64,000 nt of DNA from Candidatus Rokuibacteriota bacterium. GTDB taxonomy: Bacteria; Methylomirabilota; Methylomirabilia; Rokubacteriales; CSP1-6. The notes beneath the pieces were generated by a model. That model was not told the DNA's origin, made no database searches, and was given only the letters and a program-made list of their open reading frames with translations. Of this stretch, positions 27,281 to 36,781 are shown piece by piece (the stretch's first letter is position 1; every line of letters starts with the position of its first letter). The stretch lies in assembly GCA_003220535.1 (NCBI GenBank), contig QHSU01000055.1, positions 62,001-126,000 of the forward strand. Direction: 5' to 3'. Made by a program: the position numbers and the translations under genes.

Positions 27281-28534
27281 TTATAGCAATTCGACGAAGA
27301 GAGCGTCGGAGAGGAGGAATCCCGCCTCGGTCAGCCGGATGCGATCGCCCGTGTCGACCAGCAGCGCCTGCGTGCGCCACGTCTCGATCCGCCGACGGAG
27401 GTGCCGGTCGCCGCCGATCCGAGTCTCGAGCCACGTCGCGGGAATGCCGTCGGCCGTGCGCAGACCGAGGATCAATCGCTCGGCGAGACGCTGCCGCGGC
27501 GAGAGGTGCTCGACGGAGGCGACGGGGAGGTCGCCGCCCGCGAGCGCATCGCAATAGCGCGGCGTCGCCTTCACGTTCGCGTAGCGCGCCCGGCCAATGA
27601 ATCCACACGCGCCCGGCCCGGCGGCGAGATACTCGGCCGCGTGCCAGTAGATCTGGTTGTGGCGCGAGCGGAAGCCGGGTCGCGCGTAGTTGGAGATCTC
27701 GTAGTGCTCGAGGCCTTGCACCGTCGCGGCGTGCGCGAGCCGCCAGTACTGGTCGAGCTGCGTCTGCTCGGTCGGCAGCCCGTCGACGCCGGCCGCGCCC
27801 CAGAGGCTGCCGGCGTCGAGAGTCAGGCCGTACGCGGAGAGATGGTCGGGCCGCCAGTCGAGTACGGCGTCGACGGCGCGTGTCCATCCATCGAGGTCGA
27901 GGCCGGGCAGACCGTACATCAGGTCGACGCTCAGGTTGACGCAGCCGGCCTCCCGCGCCGCCTCGAAGGCCGCGCGGGCTCCGCGCGCATCGTGAAGTCG
28001 GCCCAGTCGCGGGAGGATCGAGTCGTCGAGCGACTGGACACCGAGGCTCAGGCGGTTGACCCCCGCGGCGTGATAGCCCTCGAGCTTCTCGCGGGTCACG
28101 CTCTCGGGGTTGCACTCGACGGTGATCTCGGCGTCCACGGTGACGGTGAAGCGGGCGCGGATCCGGTCGAGCGTCGCCGCGAGATCGGCGGCGGTCAGGA
28201 GCGAGGGCGTGCCACCGCCCAGGAAGACGGTCGCGAGCCGCACGCGCGGCGACCACGCGAGGGCGCCGAGCAGATCGATCTCACGCTGAAGCGCCTCGAG
28301 ATAGCGCGCCATGGCGCCGTCGTCGAGTGGGGCGGTGTTGAAGCTGCAGTAGCCGCACCGCTTCGCGCAGAACGGGACATGCACGTACAACCCGACCGCA
28401 TCCGCCTCCGGCGGATTGTCCGCCAACACCGAGCCGAGCGCGACGTCAGGCGACGCCAAACCGCTCGGGTTGTCCGCAGACACGGAGCCGGGTCGCATCT
28501 GTCTCAGGCCACCCTCGGTCAAAGCCGTGCTCAC
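27281..28534 (-). CDS. hemW: HemW-like radical SAM protein (coproporphyrinogen III oxidase-like heme chaperone)
   Basis: 417 residues if GTG 28534 is used. The radical SAM core begins LYVHVPFCAKRCGYCSFNT with the CxxxCxxC cluster motif. GGGTPSLL, ITVECNPESV, GVNRLSLGVQSLDD and ISNYARPGFRSRHN follow, all typical of HemW, which inserts heme rather than oxidising coproporphyrinogen. The roughly 47 residues before the core are not conserved-looking and are built from repeats: a 65-bp tandem duplication carries the start (ATG in the upstream copy, out of frame; GTG in the downstream copy, in frame). ATG 28498 is a shorter alternative start. Confidence 0.88.
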   Translation of the reverse strand: MSTALTEGGLRQMRPGSVSADNPSGLASPDVALGSVLADNPPEADAVGLYVHVPFCAKRCGYCSFNTAPLDDGAMARYLEALQREIDLLGALAWSPRVRLATVFLGGGTPSLLTAADLAATLDRIRARFTVTVDAEITVECNPESVTREKLEGYHAAGVNRLSLGVQSLDDSILPRLGRLHDARGARAAFEAAREAGCVNLSVDLMYGLPGLDLDGWTRAVDAVLDWRPDHLSAYGLTLDAGSLWGAAGVDGLPTEQTQLDQYWRLAHAATVQGLEHYEISNYARPGFRSRHNQIYWHAAEYLAAGPGACGFIGRARYANVKATPRYCDALAGGDLPVASVEHLSPRQRLAERLILGLRTADGIPATWLETRIGGDRHLRRRIETWRTQALLVDTGDRIRLTEAGFLLSDALFVELL

Positions 28535-28620
28535 GGCCCCCGCTCCAACAGCCCGGATCGCATCTGTCTCAGGCCACCCTCGGTCAAAGCCGTGCTCATG
28601 GCCCCCGCTCCAACAGCCCG
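28493..28620. repeat. 65-bp tandem duplication over the hemW start
   Basis: Bases 28493-28557 are repeated at 28558-28620 with one substitution (28534 C versus 28599 T, which turns GTG into ATG on the minus strand). On the minus strand each copy contains the core GACCGAGGGTGGCCTGA, continuing to ATGCGAyCCGG. The same core, also as a 65-bp tandem pair, occurs at 39121-39247. Confidence 0.85.
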
Positions 28621-28658
28621 CTGTTCGCGCGATCCGCGAGGCTCAATCACAAGGGGCA

Positions 28659-29342
28659 CTACGGTATATAGTTCGCGAGTCGCCACCAGCGCAGCCAGTG
28701 CCGGTCGCCGTCCCAGGACCAGTAGATGAGGAAGGCCTTTCCCTTGATCTTGTCGCGCTTGACGAATCCCCAGTACCGGCTGTCCTGAGAGTTGTCGCGG
28801 TTGTCGCCCATCACGAAGTAGGAGTCGGCCGGGACCGTCGTGGGCTCGCATCCGTACGCGTACCCACAGTAGGCCTCCGCGCCCCGCGTCGTCCCGGAGT
28901 CGGCGAACTTGGTGTAGGGCTCGCGGAGGGCCTTGCCGTTGACGAAGACCTGGTGACCGCGGACCTGCACGCGCTCGCCGGCGATGGCGACGATCCGCTT
29001 GATGAAATCGCGCTTCTCGTCCTGCGGGTACTTGAATACGATGATATCGCCGCGGCGGGGGTCGCGGATCCCCGGCAGATGCCAGTCCGTCAGGGGCAGC
29101 TCGGGGCCGTAGAGGAACTTGTTGACCAGGATGTAGTCGCCGACGAGCAGCGTGTCCATCATCGAGCCGGACGGGATCGTGAAGGCCTGCACCACGAGCG
29201 ACCGGATGACCAGCGCGAGCAAGACGGCGATCGCGATCGCCTCGGCGTACTCGCGGACGATGGACTTCCGGCGGCGTTTCGGCTCGACCGCATCGGTGGG
29301 GAGGGCGGGGGAGTCCTCGATCTCGATCTTCCGCTCGTCCAT
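28659..29342 (-). CDS. lepB: Signal peptidase I
   Basis: 227 residues. One N-terminal membrane helix (about 28-50, AIAIAVLLALVIRSLVVQAF) is followed by the catalytic Ser in IPSGSMMDTL and the general-base Lys in KRDFIKRIVAIAGE. The C-terminal box reads MGDNRDNSQDSRYWGFV. It cleaves signal peptides on the outer face of the inner membrane. It lies 2 nt after lepA, the classical lepA-lepB pair. The cysteine pair in YCGYAYGCEP within the extracytoplasmic domain may form a disulfide. Confidence 0.94.
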   Translation of the reverse strand: MDERKIEIEDSPALPTDAVEPKRRRKSIVREYAEAIAIAVLLALVIRSLVVQAFTIPSGSMMDTLLVGDYILVNKFLYGPELPLTDWHLPGIRDPRRGDIIVFKYPQDEKRDFIKRIVAIAGERVQVRGHQVFVNGKALREPYTKFADSGTTRGAEAYCGYAYGCEPTTVPADSYFVMGDNRDNSQDSRYWGFVKRDKIKGKAFLIYWSWDGDRHWLRWWRLANYIP

Positions 29343-29344
29343 CC

Positions 29345-31135
29345 TCAGCTCTTGAGCACGGAGAGGAACGCTTCCTGGGGGACTTCCACCTTCCCGACCT
29401 GCTTCATCCGCTTCTTTCCTTCCTTCTGACGCTCCAGCAGCTTCCGCTTACGCGTGATATCGCCGCCGTAGCACTTTGCCGTCACGTTCTTGCCCATCGC
29501 CTTGACGGTCTCGCGGGCGATGACCCGGCTTCCGATCGCCGCCTGGATCGCGACTTCGAAGAGCTGGCGGGGAATCACCGCGCGCAGCTTCTCGGCCAGC
29601 GCCTTGCCCTTCTCGTAGGCCTTGTCGCGGTGCACGATGATCGAGAGCGCGTCGACCGGGTCCCCGTTCAGCAGGATGTCGAGCTTCACGAGGTCCGACG
29701 GGCGAAACTCCGAGAGCTCGTAGTCGAACGACGCGTACCCCTTGGAGATCGACTTCAGCCGATCGTAGAAGTCGACGACGATCTCGGCCAGGGGGAAGTC
29801 GAACCGGATGTGCACGCGCTTGCCGTGGTACTCGAGCGAACGGTGCTCGCCGCGCTTTTCCTGGGCGAGCTTGTAGATCGCCGTCATGAACTCCGTCGGC
29901 ACGAAGACCGAGGACGTCACGTAGGGCTCGTCCATCTGCTCGATGCGATCGGGGGTCGGCAGCTTCGACGGATTATCGATGTCGAGCACCTCGCCCGCGG
30001 TGGTGAGGACCTTGTACTGGACGCTCGGCGCCGTCACGATCAGCGAGAGGTCGAACTCCCGCTCGAGCCGCTCCTGGACGATCTCCATGTGCAGCATGCC
30101 GAGGAACCCGCAGCGAAAGCCGTATCCCAGCGCGAGCGACGTCTCGGGCTCGTACGTGAAGGCCGGGTCGTTGAGGCGAAGCTTCTCGAGGGCGTCGCGG
30201 AGCGCTTCGTAGTCCGTGTCCTCGATCGAGTAGAGCCCCGCGAAGACCATCGGCTTCACGTCGCGATAGCCGGGGAACGGCGCCGCGGTGGGCCGCGCAG
30301 TCTCGGTGATCGTCTCGCCGACTTTCGCGTCGGCGACCCGCTTGATGGACGCGGTGATGTAGCCGACCTGGCCGGCCGACAGCTCCTCGACGGGCCGCAT
30401 GTCCGGGCTGAAGACGCCGACCTGCTGGACGTCGTACGACCGGCCGTTGGACATGAGGAGCACGCGCGTGCCAGGCCGGACGCGGCCATCGGTGAGGCGC
30501 ACGTGGACGACGACCCCCTGGTAGGAGTCGTAGAACGAGTCGAAGACGAGCGCCTTGAGCGGCGCGTCCGGGTCGCCCTCCGGTGGCGGGATGCGGGCGA
30601 CGATCGCTTCGAGCACCTCCGGGACGCCGGTCCCGTGCTTGGCCGAGATGGCGAGCGCCTCACCGCCGTCGAGCTCGAGGGTCTCGGTGATCTGGGCCCG
30701 CGTGCCTTCGACGTCGGCCGCCGGGAGGTCGATCTTGTTGATCACCGGGATGATGGCGAGGTTCGCGTCGCTCGCGAGGTAAAAGTTGGCCAGCGTCTGC
30801 GCCTCGATCCCCTGGGCGGCGTCGACGATGAGGACGGCCCCCTCGCACGCCGCCAGGGCCCGCGACACCTCGTACGAGAAGTCGACGTGACCGGGCGTGT
30901 CGATGAGGTTGAGCGTGTACTCCTGGCCGTCGCGCGCCCGGTACAGCAGGCGCACCGTGTGCGCCTTGATGGTGATCCCGCGCTCGCGCTCGAGGTCCAT
31001 AGAATCGAGGACCTGGTCGACGGCCTTCTTCGCGTCCATCGTGCCGGTGAGCGACAGGAGCCGGTCCGCGAGCGTCGATTTTCCGTGATCGATGTGAGCG
31101 ACGATCGAGAAGTTGCGGATGCGACTCAGGACCAT
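29345..31135 (-). CDS. lepA: Elongation factor 4 (ribosomal back-translocase)
   Basis: 596 residues, standard length. GTPase motifs: G1 [10 protein letters not shown]3 DTPGHVDF, G4 NKIDLPAAD and the G5-like Ser-Ala-Lys in ISAKHGTG. The C-terminal LepA-specific domain ends with [20 protein letters not shown]. It acts on stalled ribosomes. First gene of the lepA-lepB-hemW-hrcA-grpE-dnaJ run; a 91-bp gap separates it from the nucleotidyltransferase gene upstream. Confidence 0.96.
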   Translation of the reverse strand: MVLSRIRNFSIVAHIDHGKSTLADRLLSLTGTMDAKKAVDQVLDSMDLERERGITIKAHTVRLLYRARDGQEYTLNLIDTPGHVDFSYEVSRALAACEGAVLIVDAAQGIEAQTLANFYLASDANLAIIPVINKIDLPAADVEGTRAQITETLELDGGEALAISAKHGTGVPEVLEAIVARIPPPEGDPDAPLKALVFDSFYDSYQGVVVHVRLTDGRVRPGTRVLLMSNGRSYDVQQVGVFSPDMRPVEELSAGQVGYITASIKRVADAKVGETITETARPTAAPFPGYRDVKPMVFAGLYSIEDTDYEALRDALEKLRLNDPAFTYEPETSLALGYGFRCGFLGMLHMEIVQERLEREFDLSLIVTAPSVQYKVLTTAGEVLDIDNPSKLPTPDRIEQMDEPYVTSSVFVPTEFMTAIYKLAQEKRGEHRSLEYHGKRVHIRFDFPLAEIVVDFYDRLKSISKGYASFDYELSEFRPSDLVKLDILLNGDPVDALSIIVHRDKAYEKGKALAEKLRAVIPRQLFEVAIQAAIGSRVIARETVKAMGKNVTAKCYGGDITRKRKLLERQKEGKKRMKQVGKVEVPQEAFLSVLKS

Positions 31136-31226
31136 CGATTCAGTCTAACACGCCGCGTCGTGTGCCCGGGACGAGCCGGCGCCCGTCGGGCCGCTCCGGC
31201 TCGCGCGCGGCGAACCCCCGGGCGGC

Positions 31227-32309
31227 TCAGCGGGTGAGCGTGGCGTGTTCGGGGACGACGGCGCCTGACTCGAGCACGACCTCGGGTCCCACGCGCGCGT
31301 GGGCGCCGATCTTGACATCCGCACCGATCACGCAATCCTGGAGCACGGCGCCGGCCCCAACCTCGACGCGCTCCCACAGGATGGCGCCCTCGATGCGCGC
31401 GTCGGGGCCGATCGTCGAGCCGTCCCCGACGACGGCGCCCGGACCGACGCGGCACCGCGGGCCGAGCGCGGCGCCCGCGCCCACCACCGAGGGCGCGATG
31501 ATCCGGGCCTCGGGCGCGACGGGGCCGCCGCCGATCCAACTCCCGTCGAGGGGCTTCCCGAGGGGTGACAACGGGATGTCCACCCGCTCGTGGAGCAGGT
31601 CGATCTGGGCGGCGCGGTATGCCGACGGGGTTCCGATATCGCGCCAGTACGCGGTCGGGCACCAGCCGAAGCACGGGATCTCGTCGGCGATCAGAGCCGG
31701 AAAGAACTCGCGCTCGATCGAGCTCGGGCGATCTCGCGGGATCCGGCCGAGCAACTCGGCGTCGATGAGGTAGATCCCCGCGTTGACCGTGCTGGTCGTG
31801 ATCTCGTCGTCGGCGGTCGGCTTCTCGCGGAACCGGCGCAGACGCCCGCTCGCGTCGGTCTCGACCAGACCGTACTGGCGTGGGTCCGGCACCGACTGGA
31901 GAAAGATGGTCGTGCGCGAGCCACGGCTCTCGTGGAGCCGTCGCATCGCGGTCAGGTCGGCGTCGGTGAGGATGTCGCCGTTCAGCACGAAGAGCGTGCC
32001 CGACACCAGGTCGGAGGCATTGCGGACGCCGCCGCCGGTCCCGAGCGGCTCGTTCTCGACGACGTACCGAAGCCTGACGCCGAGGTGCTCGGCGTCGCCG
32101 AGTGCGGCGCGTACGTCCGCCACCCGGTAGGAGCACGCCAGCACGACGTCAGAGACGCCGTGCGCCTTCAGCAGCGCGAACTGATAAGCGAGGATGGGGC
32201 GATTCAGGATCGGCACGACGGGCTTCGCGCGCGAGAGGGTCAGCGGGCGCAGGCGCGTGCCCTGGCCGCCTGCCAGGATCACCGCCTGCAGGGTGTTGTT
32301 GCTGGCCAC
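31227..32309 (-). CDS. Sugar-1-phosphate nucleotidyltransferase with left-handed beta-helix (GDP-mannose pyrophosphorylase-like)
   Basis: 360 residues from GTG 32309. The N-terminal Rossmann-like nucleotidyltransferase has AVILAGGQGTRLRPLT and the substrate Lys in RAKPVVPILNRP, with LNGDILTD as the metal-binding Asp segment. The C-terminal 100 residues show hexapeptide repeats (VIGADVKIGAHARVGPEVV). It makes an NDP-sugar, by architecture most like mannose-1-phosphate guanylyltransferase, although glucose-1-phosphate activity is possible. It fits a nucleotide-sugar operon with the next four genes. Confidence 0.85.
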   Translation of the reverse strand: MASNNTLQAVILAGGQGTRLRPLTLSRAKPVVPILNRPILAYQFALLKAHGVSDVVLACSYRVADVRAALGDAEHLGVRLRYVVENEPLGTGGGVRNASDLVSGTLFVLNGDILTDADLTAMRRLHESRGSRTTIFLQSVPDPRQYGLVETDASGRLRRFREKPTADDEITTSTVNAGIYLIDAELLGRIPRDRPSSIEREFFPALIADEIPCFGWCPTAYWRDIGTPSAYRAAQIDLLHERVDIPLSPLGKPLDGSWIGGGPVAPEARIIAPSVVGAGAALGPRCRVGPGAVVGDGSTIGPDARIEGAILWERVEVGAGAVLQDCVIGADVKIGAHARVGPEVVLESGAVVPEHATLTR

Positions 32310-32479
32310 TAGCTACCAGGCGACCAGGGTTCGGCCTCGTTGATCAGCATCACCGGGATCCCGTCCCGGATAGGGTACGCCTTGCGGCAAGCGGGGCAGA
32401 TGATCCGCGTCTCCTCGAAGAGGAGGTCGCCCTTGCACGCTGGGCAGGCGAGGATCGCTCTCAGCTCTTCGTCGATCAT
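32309..32479 (-). CDS. Trm112/YcaR-like small zinc-ribbon protein
   Basis: 56 residues starting at ATG 32479, which overlaps the epimerase stop (ATGA), and ending 1 nt into the next gene's start. Four cysteines in CPACKGDLLF and CPACRKAYP form a zinc ribbon, followed by IRDGIPVMLINEA, the diagnostic tail of the Trm112-like bacterial family. In eukaryotes Trm112 activates methyltransferases; the bacterial role is unclear, and it is often found with cell-envelope sugar genes. Confidence 0.85.
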   Translation of the reverse strand: MIDEELRAILACPACKGDLLFEETRIICPACRKAYPIRDGIPVMLINEAEPWSPGS

Positions 32480-33405
32480 GGGTGACCCTCCTTCCGAAAC
32501 CAGGCGACGGTTTTCGCGAGGCCTTCGTCGAGCGGCGTCGTCGCGCTCCACCCGAGCCGCGCCTTGGCGCGGGCCGCGTCGAGCACGCTGCGCCGCTGTT
32601 CGCCGGGCTTGGCTGGCGCGTGCTCGGCGGCGCGACTCACGCCGGTCAACCGCGCGAGACGCCGATAGAGGTCGTTCACGGTCGTCTCGGCGCCGGTGCC
32701 GATGTTCGCGACCCCGGCGACGTCCGGGGACGCCACGGCACGCGCGACCGCGTCGGCGACGTCGCCGACGTAGACATAGTCGCGCGTCTGCTCACCATCG
32801 CCGTTCACGACGCACGTGTCTCCGGCGAGCAGTCGCGAGGTGAAGATCGCAATGACCCCTGCCTCGCCGGCGGGGTCCTGGCGCGGGCCGTAGACGTTGG
32901 CCAGGCGCAGCGTCAGCGCGCGGCCGTTCGTAAGTGCCGCCCAACACTCGAGGTACCGCTCGGCGGCGGTCTTCGACACGCCGTAGGGCGAGGCCGGGCG
33001 GAGGGGATGGTCTTCAGGGGTTGGCAGGACGTCGGTATCCCCATACGCGGCGCCGCCTGTCGAGGTGTAGACGACGTGCCGGACACCGCTGCGCCGGCAC
33101 GTCTCGAGCAGATTGATCGTTCCCAGCACGTTGACGCTCGCGTCGAACCGCGGGTCGGCCACCGAGCGCGAGACGGCGGCCTGGGCCGCGACGTGGACGA
33201 CGGTCCCGGGTCGTGTCGCGGCGACCAACGTGTCAAGCCGTGCGTCGCGGAGGTCGCAGACGTGGAGTCGCGCGGCCGCGTTCACCCGATCGCGGCGTCC
33301 GGTGGCTAGATTGTCGATCACGTCGACGGCGTGCCCGTCGGCGAGCAGACGATCGACGACGTGCGAGCCGACGAAGCCGGCCCCGCCCGTGACGGCGACC
33401 TTCAC
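32476..33405 (-). CDS. NAD-dependent epimerase (UDP-glucose 4-epimerase-like)
   Basis: 309 residues from GTG 33405, which overlaps the upstream stop (GTGA). Extended SDR: the glycine motif [13 protein letters not shown], catalytic STGGAAYG and Tyr-Lys in [22 protein letters not shown] lies in the sugar-binding half. It interconverts UDP-sugars; 4-epimerisation of UDP-glucose/galactose or UDP-glucuronate is most likely. Coupled to the UXS-like gene, so both probably act on UDP-glucuronate products. Confidence 0.87.
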   Translation of the reverse strand: MKVAVTGGAGFVGSHVVDRLLADGHAVDVIDNLATGRRDRVNAAARLHVCDLRDARLDTLVAATRPGTVVHVAAQAAVSRSVADPRFDASVNVLGTINLLETCRRSGVRHVVYTSTGGAAYGDTDVLPTPEDHPLRPASPYGVSKTAAERYLECWAALTNGRALTLRLANVYGPRQDPAGEAGVIAIFTSRLLAGDTCVVNGDGEQTRDYVYVGDVADAVARAVASPDVAGVANIGTGAETTVNDLYRRLARLTGVSRAAEHAPAKPGEQRRSVLDAARAKARLGWSATTPLDEGLAKTVAWFRKEGHP

Positions 33406-34337
33406 GAGCGAAGCTTCTCCCTGAACCACTCGACGGTGAGCCGCAGCCCCTCGTCGGTGTCCACGCGCGGTTCCCACCCGAGCAGCGAGCGCGCCCGTCC
33501 GATGTCGGGCTGGCGGACCTTGGGGTCGTCGACCGGGAGCGGACGGAACACGATCTCGCTGCGCGAGCCGGTGAGCCGGATGATGCGCTTGGCGAGCTCC
33601 AGCAGCGTCATTTCTTGAGGATTGCCGATGTTGACCGGGTCGTTCACCGGCGCCTGCATCAGCCGCCAGAGGCCGTCGACGAGGTCGGTGATGTACTGGA
33701 ACGAGCGCGTCTGTCCGCCGTCGCCGAAGACGGTGATGGGCGCCCCGGTCAGCGCCTGGCTCATGAACGCCGGGATCGCGCGGCCGTCGTGGAGCCGCAT
33801 GCGCGGCCCGAAGGTGTTGAAGATACGCACGATGCGAGTGTCGATGCCGTGATAGCGATGGTAGGCCATGGTGATCGCTTCGCCGAACCGCTTGGCCTCG
33901 TCGTACACGCCGCGCGGACCTACCGGGTTCACGTGGCCCCAGTAGTCCTCGGGCTGGGGATGCACGAGCGGATCGCCGTAGACCTCCGAAGTCGAGGCGA
34001 GCAGGAAGCGCGCGCCCTTGGCCTTGGCCACCCCGAGCGCGTTGTGCGTGCCAAGCGCGCCGACCTTCAACGTCTGGATGGGCAGCTCGAGGTAGTCGAG
34101 GGGCGACGCGGGGCTGGCGAAGTGCAGCACCCAGTCGAGTTCCCCGTCAAGGCGGATGTATTCGGTGACATCGTGCTCCACGAGCGTGAAGCCGCGTCGC
34201 GATCCGATGGCGGCGAGGTTGTCCCGCGAGCCCGTGACGAAGTCGTCCATGCAGACGACATCCCAGCCCTTGCCGAGGAAGAACTCGCAGAGGTGCGAGC
34301 CGATGAACCCCGCCCCGCCCGTGACCAGGACCCGCAT
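33402..34337 (-). CDS. UDP-glucuronate decarboxylase (UDP-xylose synthase)-like SDR
   Basis: 311 residues. The N-terminus [20 protein letters not shown] is the NAD site. [39 protein letters not shown] and catalytic [12 protein letters not shown] are strong signatures of UXS. It converts UDP-glucuronate to UDP-xylose; UDP-glucuronate would come from the dehydrogenase encoded 7 nt upstream. The late segment [18 protein letters not shown] fits. Confidence 0.9.
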   Translation of the reverse strand: MRVLVTGGAGFIGSHLCEFFLGKGWDVVCMDDFVTGSRDNLAAIGSRRGFTLVEHDVTEYIRLDGELDWVLHFASPASPLDYLELPIQTLKVGALGTHNALGVAKAKGARFLLASTSEVYGDPLVHPQPEDYWGHVNPVGPRGVYDEAKRFGEAITMAYHRYHGIDTRIVRIFNTFGPRMRLHDGRAIPAFMSQALTGAPITVFGDGGQTRSFQYITDLVDGLWRLMQAPVNDPVNIGNPQEMTLLELAKRIIRLTGSRSEIVFRPLPVDDPKVRQPDIGRARSLLGWEPRVDTDEGLRLTVEWFREKLRS

Positions 34338-34344
34338 CGTGGTC

Positions 34345-35655
34345 CTACGGGCGGTGCACGGGCTTACGGCCGATCGAGTAGTACTCGAAGCCCAGACGCC
34401 GCATGCGCTCGGCCTCCCAGAGATTGCGCCCGTCGAAGACGACCGGGCGCCGCATCACGGTCCGCAACCGCTCCAGGTTCAGGAACTTGAACTCGTTCCA
34501 CTCCGTGATGAGCGCGACGCCGTCGGCGCCGGCCGCCGCGGCGTACGGGGAGTCGGCGTACTCGATGACTGTCGGCAGTATCTTCCGCGCGTTGGTCATG
34601 GCGACCGGGTCGTACGCGCACACCGTCGCGCCTAGCTCGACGAGGCGCGTGGTCACCTCGATCGACTTAGCCTCGCGCATGTCGTCGGTGTTGGGCTTGA
34701 AGGCGAGGCCGAGGATCGCGATGCGGCGGGTGTGCAGCGGCGCGAGCACCCGTTCGATCATCGAGAGGAAGTGCGCGGACCGCCCGGCGTTGACGTCGAC
34801 GACCGCGCGAAGGATGTCGAACCGGTAGCCGAGCGTCGCGGCGGTGTGGACGAGCGAGTCGGTGTCTTTCGGGAAGCAGCTGCCGCCGTAGCCGAGGCCG
34901 GCTTGCAGGAAGGTCGAGCCGATCCGCGCGTCGAGGCCCATCCCTTTCATGACCTGGGTGACGTCGGCGCCGGCAAGCTCGCAGATGTTCGCGATCGCGT
35001 TGATGAACGAGATCTTGGTCGCGAGGAAGGCGTTGGAGGCGTACTTGATCATCTCCGCCGACGGCACGCCCGTGATGATCATCGGCCGCTCGAGCGGGGC
35101 GTACAGCTCCAGCAGGGTCATCGCGACTTGCTGGGTCGGGGCGCCGATGACGATCCGGTCGGGACGGAGCGTGTCCTCGATCGCGGAGCCCTCGCGCAGG
35201 AATTCCGGATTCGACACGACGTCGAAGGGCACCGGCTGGCGCTGGTGACGCTCGATGACCTCGCGGACGAACTCTCCGGTGCCCACGGGCACCGTCGACT
35301 TGTTGACGACCACCGTGTAGCGATCCATGGCCCGCCCGATTTCCCGCGCCACCGCTTCGACGGCGCTGAGATCGGTCTGGCCGTCGACTTTCGGCGGCGT
35401 ACCGACCGCGATGAAGACAATCACGGATTTCCGGACGGCGCCCGCCAGGTCGGTGGAGAAAGATAGGCGGCCGTCGCCCACGTTACGCGCCACCATTTCT
35501 TCGAGACCCGGCTCGTAGATCGGCAGGCGACCCGCCTGGAGCGTGCCGATCTTGTCGGCCACGTTGTCCACGCAGATCACCTCGTTGCCGAGGTCGGCGA
35601 AGACGGCGCCCGTGACGAGCCCCACATAGCCGGCGCCGACCACGCAAATGTTCAT
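34345..35655 (-). CDS. UDP-glucose 6-dehydrogenase
   Basis: 436 residues. NAD-dependent two-step oxidation of UDP-glucose to UDP-glucuronate. The N-terminal NAD site is [19 protein letters not shown], the catalytic Cys lies in [14 protein letters not shown] (near residue 255), and the C-terminal NAD/substrate half has [17 protein letters not shown]. The ATG start overlaps the ctaG stop (ATGA), an unexpected coupling between the oxidase genes and sugar metabolism. Confidence 0.95.
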   Translation of the reverse strand: MNICVVGAGYVGLVTGAVFADLGNEVICVDNVADKIGTLQAGRLPIYEPGLEEMVARNVGDGRLSFSTDLAGAVRKSVIVFIAVGTPPKVDGQTDLSAVEAVAREIGRAMDRYTVVVNKSTVPVGTGEFVREVIERHQRQPVPFDVVSNPEFLREGSAIEDTLRPDRIVIGAPTQQVAMTLLELYAPLERPMIITGVPSAEMIKYASNAFLATKISFINAIANICELAGADVTQVMKGMGLDARIGSTFLQAGLGYGGSCFPKDTDSLVHTAATLGYRFDILRAVVDVNAGRSAHFLSMIERVLAPLHTRRIAILGLAFKPNTDDMREAKSIEVTTRLVELGATVCAYDPVAMTNARKILPTVIEYADSPYAAAAGADGVALITEWNEFKFLNLERLRTVMRRPVVFDGRNLWEAERMRRLGFEYYSIGRKPVHRP

Positions 35656-36473
35656 GTGCGTTCATCATAGCAGACGTCGTCGACCGCCTTCGATTCCTCC
35701 TCGGCCTCGGCGGCGACCCAGCGGAAGAACACCACGCTGAACGCGATCAGGGGGATCAAGCCGGCCGGCACCCACATGATGACGCCGCCGAGGCGCTGGT
35801 CGGCGAGCGCCGTGAGCGGAACGACGCGGGGCGCGGCCGCGTAAAAGGGATACAGCATGCGCTCGGCGCCGGTGATCATCGCGGCCACGACCGTCATCGG
35901 CATCCCGAACGCGAAGAGATAGAGGATCTGCGCCCCGTAGTGGAGGCGTGGCCGGAGGGCCGAGGGCGACAGCACGGGCCACCACCCGAGGCAGGCCGTC
36001 GCGATCAGGACGAGATGCTCGACCACGTGCCAGGCGTGCACCTCGAGCGCCGTGCCGTAGGGCCCGGGCAGATGCCAGCCGACGAGCGCCACCGTGTAGA
36101 GCCCGAGTGCCGGAACAGGCCGGGTCACGACCAGGACGGCGCCGAGGTGCCGGCGCCGCAGGCGCCCGATGAGCGCGTCGGCCATCCACGTCGGCGTGCC
36201 GGCGAGCAGGAGGGGCGGGACGACGAGGGTCAGCAGCAGGTGCTGCACCATGTGGGCGCTGAAGAGGTAGTAGTCGCTCAGGTCGTGCAAGGGGCCGTTC
36301 AGCGCGACGAGCAGAACGAGCAGCCCGCCGAGGAAGAGCGCCGGCTTGCGGGGGCCGGTCCGTGGGCCACGAGTCCACGCGATCGCGTAGGCCAGGGCGA
36401 CGAGGCCCGCGCCGAGCACGACGTCGGCGTGGATCTGGCCGGACGTCCACGCGAACGGCGGCGGAGCGTCCAT
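35652..36473 (-). CDS. ctaG: CtaG-type cytochrome c oxidase assembly protein (caa3_CtaG family)
   Basis: 273 residues with about seven membrane helices, starting MDAPPPFAWTSGQIHADVV at ATG 36473, which shares a base with the subunit IV stop (TGATG). Signature residues include AHMVQHLLLTLVVPPLLLAG and HVVEHLVLIATACLGWWPV, whose histidines probably bind metal. The family helps form the copper site of aa3/caa3 oxidases. The start is placed by the junction and by the first helix. Confidence 0.88.
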   Translation of the reverse strand: MDAPPPFAWTSGQIHADVVLGAGLVALAYAIAWTRGPRTGPRKPALFLGGLLVLLVALNGPLHDLSDYYLFSAHMVQHLLLTLVVPPLLLAGTPTWMADALIGRLRRRHLGAVLVVTRPVPALGLYTVALVGWHLPGPYGTALEVHAWHVVEHLVLIATACLGWWPVLSPSALRPRLHYGAQILYLFAFGMPMTVVAAMITGAERMLYPFYAAAPRVVPLTALADQRLGGVIMWVPAGLIPLIAFSVVFFRWVAAEAEEESKAVDDVCYDERT

Positions 36474-36781
36474 CAGCGGCCGAACACCAGAAACGCGCCG
36501 GTCAACGTTATCAGGGCCACGGCGAGCCCGGAGGCGATGATCAGCGGACCCACGAACAAGAGCGTGAGCACGCGCGAGTCGTAGCGCAGATGCATGAAGA
36601 AGAGGGCGACCAGCGCGAACTTGGCCGCCGACATCGCGAGCAGCAGCGGCACGATGATCAGCGCGAGCTGTCGGACGTAGATCACGCCCACCTCGAACGC
36701 CGTCACGACGGTCAGTACGAGCGCCACCCTGACGTAGGTCCCGACCGTCGCGTGCTCGCCCGGACGATGCTCGCCGGTCAT
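36473..36781 (-). CDS. Cytochrome c oxidase subunit IV-type protein
   Basis: 102 residues with three membrane helices (about 17-36, 40-62 and 72-98). FALVALFFMHLRYDSR is the hallmark of prokaryotic COX subunit IV. Start ATG 36781 overlaps the stop of the fused subunit I/III gene by 4 nt. A small structural subunit of the haem-copper oxidase. Confidence 0.85.
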   Translation of the reverse strand: MTGEHRPGEHATVGTYVRVALVLTVVTAFEVGVIYVRQLALIIVPLLLAMSAAKFALVALFFMHLRYDSRVLTLLFVGPLIIASGLAVALITLTGAFLVFGR

